Positions 1-7,939 of a stretch of DNA of 36,082 bases are shown here, in pieces. How positions within the stretch are numbered: position 1 is the first letter of the stretch; each line of letters opens with the position of its first letter. Position numbers and translations under genes: made by a program. The notes beneath the pieces are model-generated. The model was given only the letters and a program-made list of their open reading frames with translations. It was not told where the DNA came from and did not search any database. Source of the stretch: GCA-020348365 sp964347995 (GTDB lineage: Archaea > Thermoproteota > Bathyarchaeia > Bathyarchaeales > Bathyarchaeaceae); contig CAYGBA010000009.1 of NCBI GenBank assembly GCA_964347995.1, forward strand, positions 1-36,082, given 5' to 3'.

Positions 1-75
1 AACGACATTCTCAATCTTGACAGAAGCCCTACTCCTCGGCATCTCAACCACCCCACACAACGCCTCTTCAACCAT
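1..75 (-). CDS. tbp: TATA-box binding protein, 5' end only (partial)
   Basis: The window edge cuts this minus-strand gene after about 25 codons. The visible peptide contains ASVKIENVV, which matches the start of the first repeat of archaeal TBP (the RIENIVAS-type segment). TBP binds the TATA box and recruits TFB, and two TFB genes lie in the same window. Two in-frame starts are possible, ATG at 75 and ATG at 42. The later one has a GGTGGTTGAG stretch just upstream that could act as a ribosome site, and it fits the usual short TBP N-terminus. A TATA-like element lies at about 115-125. The call rests on a short peptide, so it is moderate; the rest of the gene would lie to the left of the window. 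Confidence 0.6.
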   Translation of the reverse strand, partial: MVEEALCGVVEMPRSRASVKIENVV

Positions 76-360
76 CTACTACAAGTATGAATGCATGAAG
101 ATGTTCTTTGCGGAACATTAAAATGCTTTACGCCTCTAAGGCAGGTATGGATGTCAAGGATCCTTGAAAAGAAAGAAAGGGAAGAAACGAAGAAAGAGAG
201 AAAAGAGAAGAATTGAACAGAGAAAACAGGCAAGGAAAAAGCTAGTGCATGCATGCAAAGTGTTGTTATCCTAGAGCGCCTTTCTCTATCTCCTATCGCG
301 TATATAAAATGATACCAAGAGTGTAACGATTTTTTGGAGATAGAATGATCAAGATTACAT
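76..360. other. Intergenic region between tbp and csp, with a plus-strand TATA element
   Basis: No supported gene. Positions 170-240 are a purine-rich, low-complexity run. A strong TATA-like element (tatataaaat) lies at 301-310 on the plus strand and would direct transcription into the 3' end of the cold-shock gene, antisense to it. The only ORF it serves is an 11-codon one at 346-381. Confidence 0.4.
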
Positions 361-570
361 CTATTCAGAGATTGATTTAACGTTTGAAGCTCTTGGACCT
401 TTTGGACCTTCTGTTATCTCGAATTCTACTTTTTCTCCTACTTCCAAGCTGTTCTTTCCTTGGATATCAGAGTTGTGAACGAACACGTCTTTGCCGTCTT
501 CGGTGGTTATGAAACCGTAGCCGCTTCTATCCATCCATCTCTTCACTGTTCCAGTTGTCAAGCGATTCAC
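361..570 (-). CDS. csp: Cold-shock domain protein (CspA family)
   Basis: A 69-residue single cold-shock domain, the usual length for the family. These proteins are small OB-fold nucleic-acid binders that act as RNA chaperones in the cytoplasm. The RNA-binding motifs are clear: RNP1 GYGFIT at residues 17-22 and RNP2 DVFVHNS at 28-34, with the usual EFEITEGPKGPRA-type C-terminal strand. The start is a GTG; no in-frame ATG lies upstream. A good TATA box at 607-616 sits about 40 bp upstream and would give a leader of about 18 nt. It appears monocistronic. Csp genes are widespread in bacteria and patchy in archaea, so transfer at some point is possible, but nothing in the local base use singles it out. 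Confidence 0.93.
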   Translation of the reverse strand: MNRLTTGTVKRWMDRSGYGFITTEDGKDVFVHNSDIQGKNSLEVGEKVEFEITEGPKGPRASNVKSISE

Positions 571-606
571 CTCTTTATCGTGGCTACCTCCAAGTGGTAG
601 GCGAGC

Positions 607-616
607 TTTTTATATC
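607..616 (-). promoter_or_regulatory. TATA box of csp
   Basis: On the minus strand this reads gatataaaaa, a near-consensus archaeal TATA element. The predicted transcription start is near 588, some 18 nt before the GTG start of the cold-shock gene. Confidence 0.6.
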
Positions 617-690
617 TTGTTATGTGAAGCAGTCAGCGGTTCTTTCAGGTTTGTTGTTGCGCGCGTGAGTTCTAGATATCAATAATAATA

Positions 691-1149
691 TTAAGAAGAG
701 CGGGGTTGCGGGAAAATGTTGACATATTCTATTTGCTTAATAAAGAACCTTTTCGTTGAAATTGTGGTTTTTGATTCATCGCTTTTTTGAATTGTTTGAT
801 TCGGCCACGGGATTATCTCCTCTAGCTTCCTTCGTCTTCCTAGCTTTAGGCCAATCCTGACTGATGCCGCCTCAAGGTTCTTGGACTCATAGCCTCCTTG
901 TCCATAGACGCTGATAAGGATTCACAAGTCGGTTTCAGCGATTCGCTCTGGAGTAGTTACCCCAGCTTCTTCATAGGCGCTGTAGGTGTTCTTTGCGATG
1001 GTGGTTGAGATCCTTGCCCCGAAAAGTATGGAAACCAGAAATCATTTGAAAGGTTCCTCTTCCACATCGATTCCAAGCTTTTCGGAATAGAGCTTCCCAT
1101 GCTTCTTCCTTAGGTGAAGTAAGTCCATGGCAATTTCCTTCTCAGTCAA
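691..1149 (-). pseudogene. HhH-GPD / endonuclease III-like DNA repair protein remnant, two in-frame TGA codons
   Basis: Read on the minus strand from an ATG at 1128 (or TTG at 1149), one continuous frame gives a protein-like sequence with KKHGKLYSEKLGI, then EEPFK-stop-FLVSILFGARIS, then TPERIAETDL-stop-ILISVYGQGGY, ending at TAA 691-693. The FLVSILFGARIS and YGQGGY stretches resemble the HhH-GPD superfamily of DNA glycosylases related to endonuclease III, which start excision repair of damaged bases. The stops are both TGA (1042-1044 and 922-924), 40 codons apart in the same frame. As I recall the family, both positions usually carry Trp, so single TGG-to-TGA changes would explain them. The C-terminal part after YGQGGY does not resemble the family and the HhH region is not recognisable, so the gene is also truncated. 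TGA is a normal stop elsewhere in the window (for example etfA), which argues for decay and against recoding. Confidence 0.6.
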
Positions 1150-1278
1150 AACCGTTTGAGTCTTGTTGTTATTAGTGACGTTCGTTCCTCACTCTAAGGG
1201 ATCAATTTGTATTCATATAATTTGATCTTGGTCCGCAAAGGACGATGGAGAGAATTAGCGATTTGTGTATTCATGCAG

Positions 1279-1291
1279 ATTTATTTTTAAG
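1279..1291 (+). promoter_or_regulatory. TATA-like element upstream of the HdrD-like gene
   Basis: The sequence atttatttttaag is A/T-rich and TATA-like. It lies about 115 bp before the chosen GTG start, implying a leader of roughly 90 nt or a start further upstream. The frame is open back to about 1312 but has no ATG, GTG or TTG there. Confidence 0.35.
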
Positions 1292-1403
1292 TGACGATTG
1301 TTAATCATAGACTTCAAATCAGGATGAGGAACTGAATAGATTTTATGCAGAGGAGTCGGCTGAATCTAGAAAGGAAATAATCGGTGGAGCGCGCTACTCT
1401 AAA

Positions 1404-2543
1404 GTGGAAATGGAAGGCTTGGAAGCCGTAAAGAAGTTGAATTTCAATGTTTGTATGCAGTGTGGTGAGTGTACTGGCTCTTGCCCTATTTCCTCAAAGT
1501 CAAAACTCAACATCAGGAGACATGTGCGTGAGATAGCTTACATGGTCTTCCCTCTGACTATGCACCCCCCATTGAACATTTACGAGAGAAGTGAAGTTTG
1601 GGACTGCACAACCTGTAGCACTTGTGCTTATCGCTGCCCGAGAAGCGTGGATCTGGTTGAGATACTAATCGGTTTGCGCGGTCTTCTGGTGGAGGAAGGG
1701 CATGTCCCGTCGACGCTTGGAGAAGCTCTAGAAGGGATCTACAAGTATGGGAACCCGTGGGGGTTGAGCCGAAGCAAGAGGTCTGACTGGGCGAGGGATC
1801 TGAAATTGAATTATGTTTCTGAGGATGAGAAGGTAGCGCTGCTTTATTTTGTTGGATGCGCCGCCTCTTACGATTCCCGTGCGCAGAAGGTAGCTAGGGC
1901 AATGGTGAAGACTCTAAACGCTTTAGGGGTGGAGTTTTCGATACTCGGGAATAAGGAAACGTGTTGTGGGAACGAGGTGTACTCGCTTGGAGAGAAGGGA
2001 CTCTTTGAGGAGCTAGTTGAGAAGAACTTGGGGCTTTTCGACCGCTACAGCGTAGATAGGATCATCACCACCTCGCCACACTGCTTTAATGCCTTCAAGG
2101 ACAGATATGGAAAAAACCTTTCAGTCAAACATTACACGCAATACTTCGCAGACTTAATCGACAAAGAAAAGCTTGAGTTTTCAGGAAAAATTGAGAAAGC
2201 TGTAACTTTTCAGGATCCTTGCTTCTTAGGCAAGCACAATGAGATCTACGATGAGCCTAGGAAGATTGTTGAAAATATTCCAAGCGTAGAGTTTGTGGAG
2301 CTGGACATGTCGAGAAAGAGAAGTGTGTGCTGTGAGGGCGGTGGAGGAAGGATGTGGCATGACATTCCAGGGGAACGCCTCGCTGAGGCTCGTATTAGGG
2401 AAGCCATAGACGTTGGAGCTGATATCTTGGCTGTGGCTTGTCCTTTCTGTCTCTTAACGTTCGATGATGCCATCAAGACGACGGGTAGTGAAGACGAAAT
2501 CCAAGTCATGGACATCTTGGAGCTAGTTGCTGAAGCGCTTTAG
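1404..2543 (+). CDS. HdrD-like Fe-S oxidoreductase (two 4Fe-4S motifs and two CCG domains)
   Basis: 379 residues with the layout of heterodisulfide reductase subunit D and related Fe-S oxidoreductases. Two cubane-cluster motifs come first: C17, C20, C23, C27 and C68, C71, C74, C78, each ending in CP. Two cysteine-rich CCG regions follow, CCGNE near residue 188 and CCEGGGGRMW near 309, with CPFC near 347. In HdrD/HdrB the CCG domains bind the catalytic cluster. Because etfB, etfA and an acyl-CoA dehydrogenase gene follow, the likely role is to pass electrons between the flavoprotein and a membrane or thiol carrier; this is inference from context. The start is GTG 1404, with ATG two codons later as an alternative. 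There is no strong ribosome site at either, and the frame continues open upstream for about 30 codons without a start codon, so the N-terminus is uncertain. Confidence 0.85.
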   Translation: MEMEGLEAVKKLNFNVCMQCGECTGSCPISSKSKLNIRRHVREIAYMVFPLTMHPPLNIYERSEVWDCTTCSTCAYRCPRSVDLVEILIGLRGLLVEEGHVPSTLGEALEGIYKYGNPWGLSRSKRSDWARDLKLNYVSEDEKVALLYFVGCAASYDSRAQKVARAMVKTLNALGVEFSILGNKETCCGNEVYSLGEKGLFEELVEKNLGLFDRYSVDRIITTSPHCFNAFKDRYGKNLSVKHYTQYFADLIDKEKLEFSGKIEKAVTFQDPCFLGKHNEIYDEPRKIVENIPSVEFVELDMSRKRSVCCEGGGGRMWHDIPGERLAEARIREAIDVGADILAVACPFCLLTFDDAIKTTGSEDEIQVMDILELVAEAL

Positions 2544-2555
2544 GGTTGTGCAGGC

Positions 2556-2580
2556 TTTTCTGATCATCAGAAGAGTTTTT
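2556..2580 (+). terminator. Possible terminator after the HdrD-like gene
   Basis: A short hairpin (ctgat-c-atcag) is flanked by a TTTT run before and a TTTTT run after it, 13-37 nt past the stop codon. This fits archaeal T-rich termination, though the stem is short. Confidence 0.4.
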
Positions 2581-2757
2581 GAAATATTTTGATTTTAATC
2601 TGATTCGGCAAGCATACCTCATACGCTACCGCCCAAATTACACCGCCTATTCTCCTCATAGAATGGCCATAGGTAGGAGCTTGTGTTCTCTCTGTGAGTT
2701 TCTGACCGACAGCCTTATGCCACCAGGACAGACCAACATCAACTATACATTCTAAGA

Positions 2758-2767
2758 GTTAAATATC
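2758..2767 (+). promoter_or_regulatory. TATA-like element of the etfB-etfA-acd operon
   Basis: The sequence gttaaatatc lies about 55 bp before the etfB start. A purine-rich ribosome site (gagagg, about 2809-2814) lies 7 nt upstream of the ATG. Confidence 0.45.
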
Positions 2768-2820
2768 GAAAACACTATCTTTCTGGACTCTGTAGATTCA
2801 AACACCAAGAGAGGAACGAA

Positions 2821-3609
2821 ATGGACATAATTGTTTGCGTTAAACACATCCCTGAGACAGCTGAGGCAGAAATTCGGATCGACAAAAGCGGAAAAAGAAT
2901 AGAGACGGGAGATCTTGTCTTCGACATAAATGAGTGGGATGACTACGCTCTAGAAGAAGCCGTCCTACTAAAGGAGAAACTTGGAGGCTCTGTTACTGCG
3001 GTGACAGTTGGGTCAGAGCAAGCTGACGCCACACTAAGGAAGTGTCTTGCTAGGGGAGCTGACAGGGCAATTAGGCTGACAGACGAGGCCTTCGAAGGGT
3101 CAGACGGCTACGCCACTGCCAAGATACTCCACAGCACAATCAAAGACCTACCCTACGATCTGATCCTAGCCGGAGCCCTAGCAGGAGACGACGGCTACTC
3201 CCAAGTCGGTGTAACACTCGCTGAGATGCTGGGAATCCCCCATGCAACCATGGTTAAGAGAGTAGAGTCCACCGAAGACAATCTGAGAGTTAATCGCGAG
3301 CTCGAAGGCGGCTTACAAGAGATAGTAGAGGTCAAGCTGCCAGCCTTACTCACAATCCAAACAGGCATAAACGAACCCAGATACGTATCAATAATGGGCA
3401 TCAGGAAAGCCAGAAAGAAGGAAATAAAGATCCTCGGTCTTGGCGATCTCGAGTTGAAGGAGGATGACGTCGGAGAAGCCGGATCTTGGATGACGGTGGA
3501 AAAGATGTTCATGCCACAGGTAGAGAAAGAAGCTGAGATTCTTGAAGGCACCCCAGATGAAGTCACATCAAAGATCTCTGAGATACTGAGAGCCCGGGGG
3601 CTGATTTAA
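2821..3609 (+). CDS. etfB: Electron transfer flavoprotein subunit beta
   Basis: 262 residues, normal length for EtfB. The N-terminus IVCVKHIPE is the classic EtfB opening, followed by a nucleotide-binding-fold body (SGKRIETGDLVFDINEWDDYALEEA) and PRYVSIMGIRKARKKEI near residue 190, the conserved subunit-interface segment. EtfAB heterodimers carry FAD and shuttle electrons from acyl-CoA dehydrogenases to a membrane or Fe-S acceptor; some archaeal forms bifurcate electrons to ferredoxin. I cannot tell from sequence alone whether this one bifurcates. A ribosome site gagagg precedes the ATG. The stop codon TAA is followed immediately by the ATG of etfA, so the two are translated from one message. 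Confidence 0.95.
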   Translation: MDIIVCVKHIPETAEAEIRIDKSGKRIETGDLVFDINEWDDYALEEAVLLKEKLGGSVTAVTVGSEQADATLRKCLARGADRAIRLTDEAFEGSDGYATAKILHSTIKDLPYDLILAGALAGDDGYSQVGVTLAEMLGIPHATMVKRVESTEDNLRVNRELEGGLQEIVEVKLPALLTIQTGINEPRYVSIMGIRKARKKEIKILGLGDLELKEDDVGEAGSWMTVEKMFMPQVEKEAEILEGTPDEVTSKISEILRARGLI

Positions 3610-4587
3610 ATGCCCGAACTTTTCGTCGTCACAGAGCACAGACAAGGTGAGATCAGAGACGTAACCTTTGAAATGCTGACGAAAGGCAGAGAGCTGGCTG
3701 AAAAGACAAACACAGATCTGACGGCGATTCTTCTCGGCCACAATGTAGGAGACCACGCAAAGAAGCTTGCCGACCATGCCGAAAAGGTTCTGCATGTAGA
3801 CGATGAGAGGCTGGAGAACTTCAACTCAGAAGCATATCAAAGGGTCCTTTCCAACCTAGTCACCCAGCGCAAGCCATCATTTATCCTAATAGGGCATACA
3901 GCCTTCGGCGTCGACCTAGCCCCAAGCCTTGCAATAGAGCTGAATCTACCGCTCGCCACAGACTGCGTAGACCTGGATCTTGAAGAAGAAAGATTAGCTG
4001 TGATTCGTCAAGTGTACGGTGGCAAGGTGAACGTCAAAGCGCGACTTCGCAGGTCTGAGTGCTACATAGTTACCGTTCGTCAGGCAACATTTGAAGCACA
4101 GGAAGTTAAGCCTTTGGGAGGCGAGATAATCAAAATCGAAACGCCTCTATTGGAGAACATACAGAACAAAAGGTTTATCGAATATGTTCAGCCACCTGCG
4201 GGAGAAGTAGATATAACAGCTGCCGACATCCTAGTGGGCATAGGTCGCGGAATCAAAGATGCCGACGATATACCCTTAGTCAAGGAACTTGCAGATACGC
4301 TTGGAGGAGTACTCGCTTGCTCACGCCCCATCGTCGATAAAGAATGGCTTCCAACCGACCGCCAAGTCGGCACATCAGGAAAAACCGTGAAGCCCAAGCT
4401 ATATATCGCCATCGGCATCAGTGGCGCCTTTCAACACATCACTGGAATGAAGAACTCCGACCTCATCATAGCGATAAACAAGGATCCCAAAGCCCCCATC
4501 TTCCGAGTGGCCGATTATGGAGTTGTGGATGATCTGTTCAAAGTTGTGCCTGTGCTGAGAAACAAAATACATGAAGCTAAAGAGTGA
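3610..4587 (+). CDS. etfA: Electron transfer flavoprotein subunit alpha
   Basis: 325 residues, normal length for EtfA. The N-terminal domain forms the EtfB interface. The C-terminal FAD-binding domain begins near residue 200 and shows ILVGIGRGIKDADDIPLVKELAD-type sequence, VACSRP-like ACSRPIVDKEW, VGTSGKTVKPKLYIA, GISGAFQHITGM, and INKDPKAPIFRVADYGVV, the standard EtfA FAD-binding signature. Its ATG directly abuts the etfB stop, and it ends in TGA 34 nt before the acyl-CoA dehydrogenase gene. With EtfB it should form the electron acceptor for that dehydrogenase. The TGA terminator matters for interpreting the broken gene at 691-1149: reading through it adds only eight residues with no family resemblance, so TGA works as a stop here. 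Confidence 0.96.
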   Translation: MPELFVVTEHRQGEIRDVTFEMLTKGRELAEKTNTDLTAILLGHNVGDHAKKLADHAEKVLHVDDERLENFNSEAYQRVLSNLVTQRKPSFILIGHTAFGVDLAPSLAIELNLPLATDCVDLDLEEERLAVIRQVYGGKVNVKARLRRSECYIVTVRQATFEAQEVKPLGGEIIKIETPLLENIQNKRFIEYVQPPAGEVDITAADILVGIGRGIKDADDIPLVKELADTLGGVLACSRPIVDKEWLPTDRQVGTSGKTVKPKLYIAIGISGAFQHITGMKNSDLIIAINKDPKAPIFRVADYGVVDDLFKVVPVLRNKIHEAKE

Positions 4588-4621
4588 CACGTATGAGCAA
4601 AAAACTAAATGGTGAACAGAA

Positions 4622-5776
4622 ATGAATTTCGAATTGAATGAAGAACAAAAGGACATAAAGAAAGCTACAAGAGAATTCTGCGAAAAGGAATTCGCCCCAG
4701 AACTAGCGGTGGAATTCGACAAGAAAGAAGAGTTTCCAATCGAACTCTACAAGAAGGCCGCCAAGCTCGGATTCACCAGTATGAGATTTCCAGAAGAGTA
4801 TAATGGTCAAGGATACGGACTCCTTGAGGACTGCCTGGTGACTGAGGAGATGTGTAGAGTCGATCCCGGACTGGGCGTCGCTATAATGTCGGGAACCTTC
4901 GCTCTACCGGATCTTGTATTGGCACACGGGACGGAGGCGCAGAAAGAGAAGTATATTCCACCGTTGTGTAGAGGCGATTCGGTATCTGCTGGAGCGTTCA
5001 CTGAGCCAGAACATGGAAGCGATCTCTCCCTCATGGATACAAGTGCTGTCAAGAAGGCAGATAAGTGGGTTATCAATGGTGATAAGCAGTTCATAACTAA
5101 TGCTCCTGTGGCAGATTTCTTCTGTGTGCTTTGTCAAACAGATCCACAAGCCAAACCTAGCCACCGAGGTGAAAGCTTATTCACAGTGGATAAGGGCACA
5201 TCTGGACTGGATGTCACCAAACTTAAAGACAAAATGGGAATCAGATCTGCAGTGACTGGGTCTGTCGCCCTCAGCGATGTCGAGGTTACTGAAGATAACC
5301 TCCTAGGCAAACTGAACAAAGGATTCTACTATGTACTGGAGTTTTTTGACGGGAGCAGGATACCTGTCGCAGCTCAGGCTGTAGGCATGGCCCAAGGAGC
5401 ATTCGAGCGAGCATTCAACTATGCTAAAGAGAGAAAGCAATTCGGATCTCCAATCATCCAGTTTCAGGGTATATCATTCAAGCTAGCCGATATGGCAACA
5501 AAAATAGAGACGGCAAGGCTGCTCACCCATAAGGCCGCTTGGATGTTCGATCAGGCAAAGACGGATCCTATGCTTACCGCCATGGCAAAGGCTTACGCAA
5601 GCAAGGTAGCTATGCAAGTCACAGATGAGGCTATTCAGATCTATGGAGGATATGGATATCTGGCGGATTATCACGTTGAGCGATTTCATCGCTGCGCAAA
5701 GATAACTGAGATATACGAGGGCACGAGCGAAATTCAGAAGCTGACGATCATGAGATACCTCCTCAAACGAATGTGA
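4622..5776 (+). CDS. acd: Acyl-CoA dehydrogenase
   Basis: 384 residues, the standard length of the soluble FAD-dependent acyl-CoA dehydrogenases, which oxidise acyl-CoA to trans-2-enoyl-CoA. The order is an N-terminal helical domain starting FELNEEQKDIKKATREF, a middle beta domain with GAFTEPEHGSD and KQFITNAPVADFF, and a C-terminal helical domain with RKQFGSPIIQFQGISFKLADMA and QIYGGYGYLADYHVER. The general-base glutamate is in IYEGTSEIQ (E366), the position used by short- and medium-chain members. Substrate chain length cannot be read from this. The ribosome site GGTGA lies 6 nt before the ATG. Third gene of the etf operon; together with EtfAB and the HdrD-like protein upstream it suggests fatty-acid or branched-chain acyl oxidation. 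Confidence 0.95.
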   Translation: MNFELNEEQKDIKKATREFCEKEFAPELAVEFDKKEEFPIELYKKAAKLGFTSMRFPEEYNGQGYGLLEDCLVTEEMCRVDPGLGVAIMSGTFALPDLVLAHGTEAQKEKYIPPLCRGDSVSAGAFTEPEHGSDLSLMDTSAVKKADKWVINGDKQFITNAPVADFFCVLCQTDPQAKPSHRGESLFTVDKGTSGLDVTKLKDKMGIRSAVTGSVALSDVEVTEDNLLGKLNKGFYYVLEFFDGSRIPVAAQAVGMAQGAFERAFNYAKERKQFGSPIIQFQGISFKLADMATKIETARLLTHKAAWMFDQAKTDPMLTAMAKAYASKVAMQVTDEAIQIYGGYGYLADYHVERFHRCAKITEIYEGTSEIQKLTIMRYLLKRM

Positions 5777-5850
5777 ACGTAAGAAGTTCGCATTCATGGA
5801 CAAGCTAAACGAGATCTGGTGAGCCCCTTATTGAAGGCTTTCAGCGCAGA

Positions 5851-5858
5851 CTTAAATG
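5851..5858 (+). promoter_or_regulatory. TATA-like element before the small helical-protein gene
   Basis: The sequence cttaaatg lies about 30 bp before the ATG at 5887 and about 50 bp before the ATG at 5905. Confidence 0.4.
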
Positions 5859-5886
5859 TACTAGCTCCCCAACTAGGATAGATAAA

Positions 5887-6318
5887 ATGAGGCTGGCTCG
5901 TATGGGCTTCTTTGATAGATTCCGAAAAAAGAAAGTTGAGGCTGAAGAGGAGACTGCAGAGCAGAAAGAGCGGATAGAAGAGATGACTGATCTAGAAAAG
6001 ATTTGCATGGGCGACAGAGAGGTCTATGAGGTTTTAAGTCGGACAATGTTCTTGGATCCCAGAAACATCGAGGTATCGATGAAATACTCAGAAAAGAAAG
6101 CGGACGAGTTTGAGAAAAAGGGAGACAAGCTGAGGGCGCGAACATGGTATGAGACCGCAGGCCGACTAGCGATATATGAGGGAGACGTGAAGAGGGTGAA
6201 GGAGTATTTCAGTAAATGTGCAGAGTTGTCGTCAGAGAGCGACTATCCAATATTGAAGAATCCAGAGAAAGCTGTGAGCAAAGCTCAGGAATACTACAAA
6301 AAGCATTTGAAAGAATAG
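5887..6318 (+). CDS. Small charged helical protein, possibly TPR-like
   Basis: 143 residues, no family recognised with confidence. The sequence is almost entirely helical and highly charged. A basic segment (FRKKKVEAEEE) is followed by paired helices, including a stretch around residues 70-115 (KKADEFEKKGDKLRARTWYE, AGRLAIYEGDVKRVKEYF) that looks like one or two tetratricopeptide-type hairpins, which would suit protein-protein contacts. No signal peptide or membrane segment is seen. Two starts are plausible: ATG 5887, which a nearby TATA element would make almost leaderless, and ATG 5905, giving the common opening MGFFDRFRKKK. The second looks more natural for a protein N-terminus. It stands alone between the acyl-CoA dehydrogenase and the convergent TFB gene. 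Confidence 0.7.
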   Translation: MRLARMGFFDRFRKKKVEAEEETAEQKERIEEMTDLEKICMGDREVYEVLSRTMFLDPRNIEVSMKYSEKKADEFEKKGDKLRARTWYETAGRLAIYEGDVKRVKEYFSKCAELSSESDYPILKNPEKAVSKAQEYYKKHLKE

Positions 6319-6523
6319 AAGAGAGAACTGGCAATACTCGCTGATGTCACAAGATTTCGATTACGCATCATATTCCTTGCTTAATGAGGATGGGGAATCA
6401 GGGATACTGGAAGAAGATTTTCTTTAGACTTTTCACGAATTGAGAAGTAGAAGATGTATTTGGAGCCCAAAAAGCATTAGCCAAGGATTTTGGCTTCTTC
6501 ACTCGATTCGGTAAGGGATACTA

Positions 6524-7459
6524 TTAGAGAGCTGTGACAAATAACAAGCGTTCAACCAATTCTTTGTAGCGGTTCCTGATAGTGACCTCGGTCACTTGGG
6601 CAATTTCAGCTATTTCCCTCTGAGTTTTCCTCTCACCCATAAGCACTGAAGCAATGTAACTGGCAGCTGCCGCTATTCCAGTGGGTCCCCTTCCAGAGGT
6701 AAGTCTGAGTGTTCGCGCCATCTTCAAAATCTTATGTGCGATTTCTTCGGCTTTTCCCTGCATGGTGAGTTGGTTAGAGAATTTACTCACGTATTGGCTT
6801 GGTTTCACAGGTGGAATGAAGTAGCCGAGTTCCCTGACTAGAAAACGGTAACTGCGTCCGACCTCTTTCTTATCGATGGCTGAGGCCTCAGCAATCTCGT
6901 CCAGAGTACGGGCGAGTCCACATTGCCTGCAGGATACGTATATGGCGGCGGCTGTCACGCCTTGGATAGACCTTCCACGAATAAGATGCTCTTTAACGGC
7001 CTTTCTGTAGATGACAGAGGCTGTTTCGAGTATATTTTTGGGAAGGTTAAGATTGTTTGCTATTTTTGAGATTTCAGATAAGGCGAAGGCGAGGTTCCTC
7101 TCAGTGGCGTCAGAAACCCGGATTCTTCGTTGCCACTTTCGAAGTCGGTAGATCTGAGCCTTCTGCCCAGGAGCCAGCCTTCTACCATAAACGTCACGGT
7201 CATGCCAGTCTATCATTGTGGAAAGCCCTTTGTCATGAATTGTGTAGGTAAGTGGCGCGCCAACTCGGGTTCGCTTTGCACGTTGTTCCTTGTTGAACGC
7301 CCGCCATTCTGGGCCTCGATCGGCGAGTTTGGTGGCGATGACGAATCCGCAATCCATACACACAATTTCTGCACAATCATAATCCCGCATGAGCCTTGTG
7401 CTCCCACACTCGGTGCACTGCTGGGCTATGGCGGACCGCATGGGGTTTTCTTCACTCAT
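6524..7459 (-). CDS. tfb: Transcription initiation factor B (TFB), first copy
   Basis: 311 residues, typical for archaeal TFB. The N-terminal zinc ribbon uses C15, C18, C34 and C37. The B-reader/linker follows (GPEWRAFNKEQRAKRTRVG, then HDKGLSTMIDWHDRD), then two cyclin-like repeats from about 105 to 200 and 205 to 305, each with the expected YRKAV/IRGRS and GPTGIAAAASYIA segments. The C-terminal recognition helix is VTEVTIRNRYKELVE. TFB bridges TBP-TATA and RNA polymerase. The ATG overlaps the TGA of the Gar1 gene by 4 nt (ATGA), so the two are translationally coupled; the Gar1-TFB pair is a known archaeal arrangement. A second TFB lies at 18710-19648. This copy is probably the housekeeping one because of the conserved neighbourhood, which is inference. 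Confidence 0.96.
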   Translation of the reverse strand: MSEENPMRSAIAQQCTECGSTRLMRDYDCAEIVCMDCGFVIATKLADRGPEWRAFNKEQRAKRTRVGAPLTYTIHDKGLSTMIDWHDRDVYGRRLAPGQKAQIYRLRKWQRRIRVSDATERNLAFALSEISKIANNLNLPKNILETASVIYRKAVKEHLIRGRSIQGVTAAAIYVSCRQCGLARTLDEIAEASAIDKKEVGRSYRFLVRELGYFIPPVKPSQYVSKFSNQLTMQGKAEEIAHKILKMARTLRLTSGRGPTGIAAAASYIASVLMGERKTQREIAEIAQVTEVTIRNRYKELVERLLFVTAL

Positions 7460-7722
7460 CTTCTCTTCCTTCTTCGCTTTCCAAGCTTGAGGGAGGGAAC
7501 AGCATATAGAAAGCAGTCGACAAGACGATCTGGTTCTTGCAAGTTAGTTTCTACTGAGACATAGGGAGATGAGACTGGCCCAAAAACGTCAAAAACCCTT
7601 CCAACAGACTTCATCGTTTCATCAACCACCTTATCGCCAATTCGCGGAGGTGCCTCCACCTTAAGAATGGCATTTCCGCTCGAGCTTATGTGAAGGACAC
7701 GGCCCATTCTCTGCAAACTCAC
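7456..7722 (-). CDS. gar1: H/ACA ribonucleoprotein subunit Gar1
   Basis: 88 residues, small beta-barrel protein of the archaeal H/ACA RNP, which with Cbf5, Nop10 and L7Ae guides pseudouridylation of rRNA. Visible family features are GRVLHISSSGNAILKV, PRIGDKVVDE, SVGRVFDVFGPVSSPYVSV and a basic tail KLGKRRRKRR. The start is GTG 7722, supported by a GAGGGG ribosome site about 6 nt upstream; an internal ATG at residue 6 is the alternative. First gene of a two-gene operon with TFB, overlapping it by 4 nt. A strong TATA element lies at 7763-7772. Confidence 0.93.
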   Translation of the reverse strand: MSLQRMGRVLHISSSGNAILKVEAPPRIGDKVVDETMKSVGRVFDVFGPVSSPYVSVETNLQEPDRLVDCFLYAVPSLKLGKRRRKRR

Positions 7723-7762
7723 ATAGTCCCCTCACAAAACGTGAAGGTTGAAAAACAATGGC

Positions 7763-7772
7763 TTTATTTAAA
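7763..7772 (-). promoter_or_regulatory. TATA box of the gar1-tfb operon
   Basis: On the minus strand this reads tttaaataaa, preceded by gg. The predicted transcription start is near 7738, about 16 nt before the Gar1 GTG. Confidence 0.55.
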
Positions 7773-7939
7773 CCTTTTCGTGATTCTGAATCTACTTCTT
7801 GGATTCTAAGGTTTGCTTAAGCTTTTTTGTCTATTCTAAGCTCATTCCAGCCTTTTTTCCTCCTGCTTCAATCCAGGAACTAGTACCGAACCCCCAAAAC
7901 TCTGACTCAAACTTGACAGTCCAAAGATTACAAAAGATA

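Noticed and set aside
170..240. Purine-rich run as a possible RNA gene
   Set aside because: Low-complexity a/g sequence without a stem structure or box motifs.
691..1149. Genome-wide recoding of TGA to Trp, suggested by the two TGA codons in the HhH-GPD frame
   Set aside because: etfA and the acyl-CoA dehydrogenase gene end in TGA at the family's normal C-terminus, and TGA/start overlaps (ATGA, TTGA) join several genes. Readthrough of etfA adds an unrelated tail. A pseudogene is the simpler reading.
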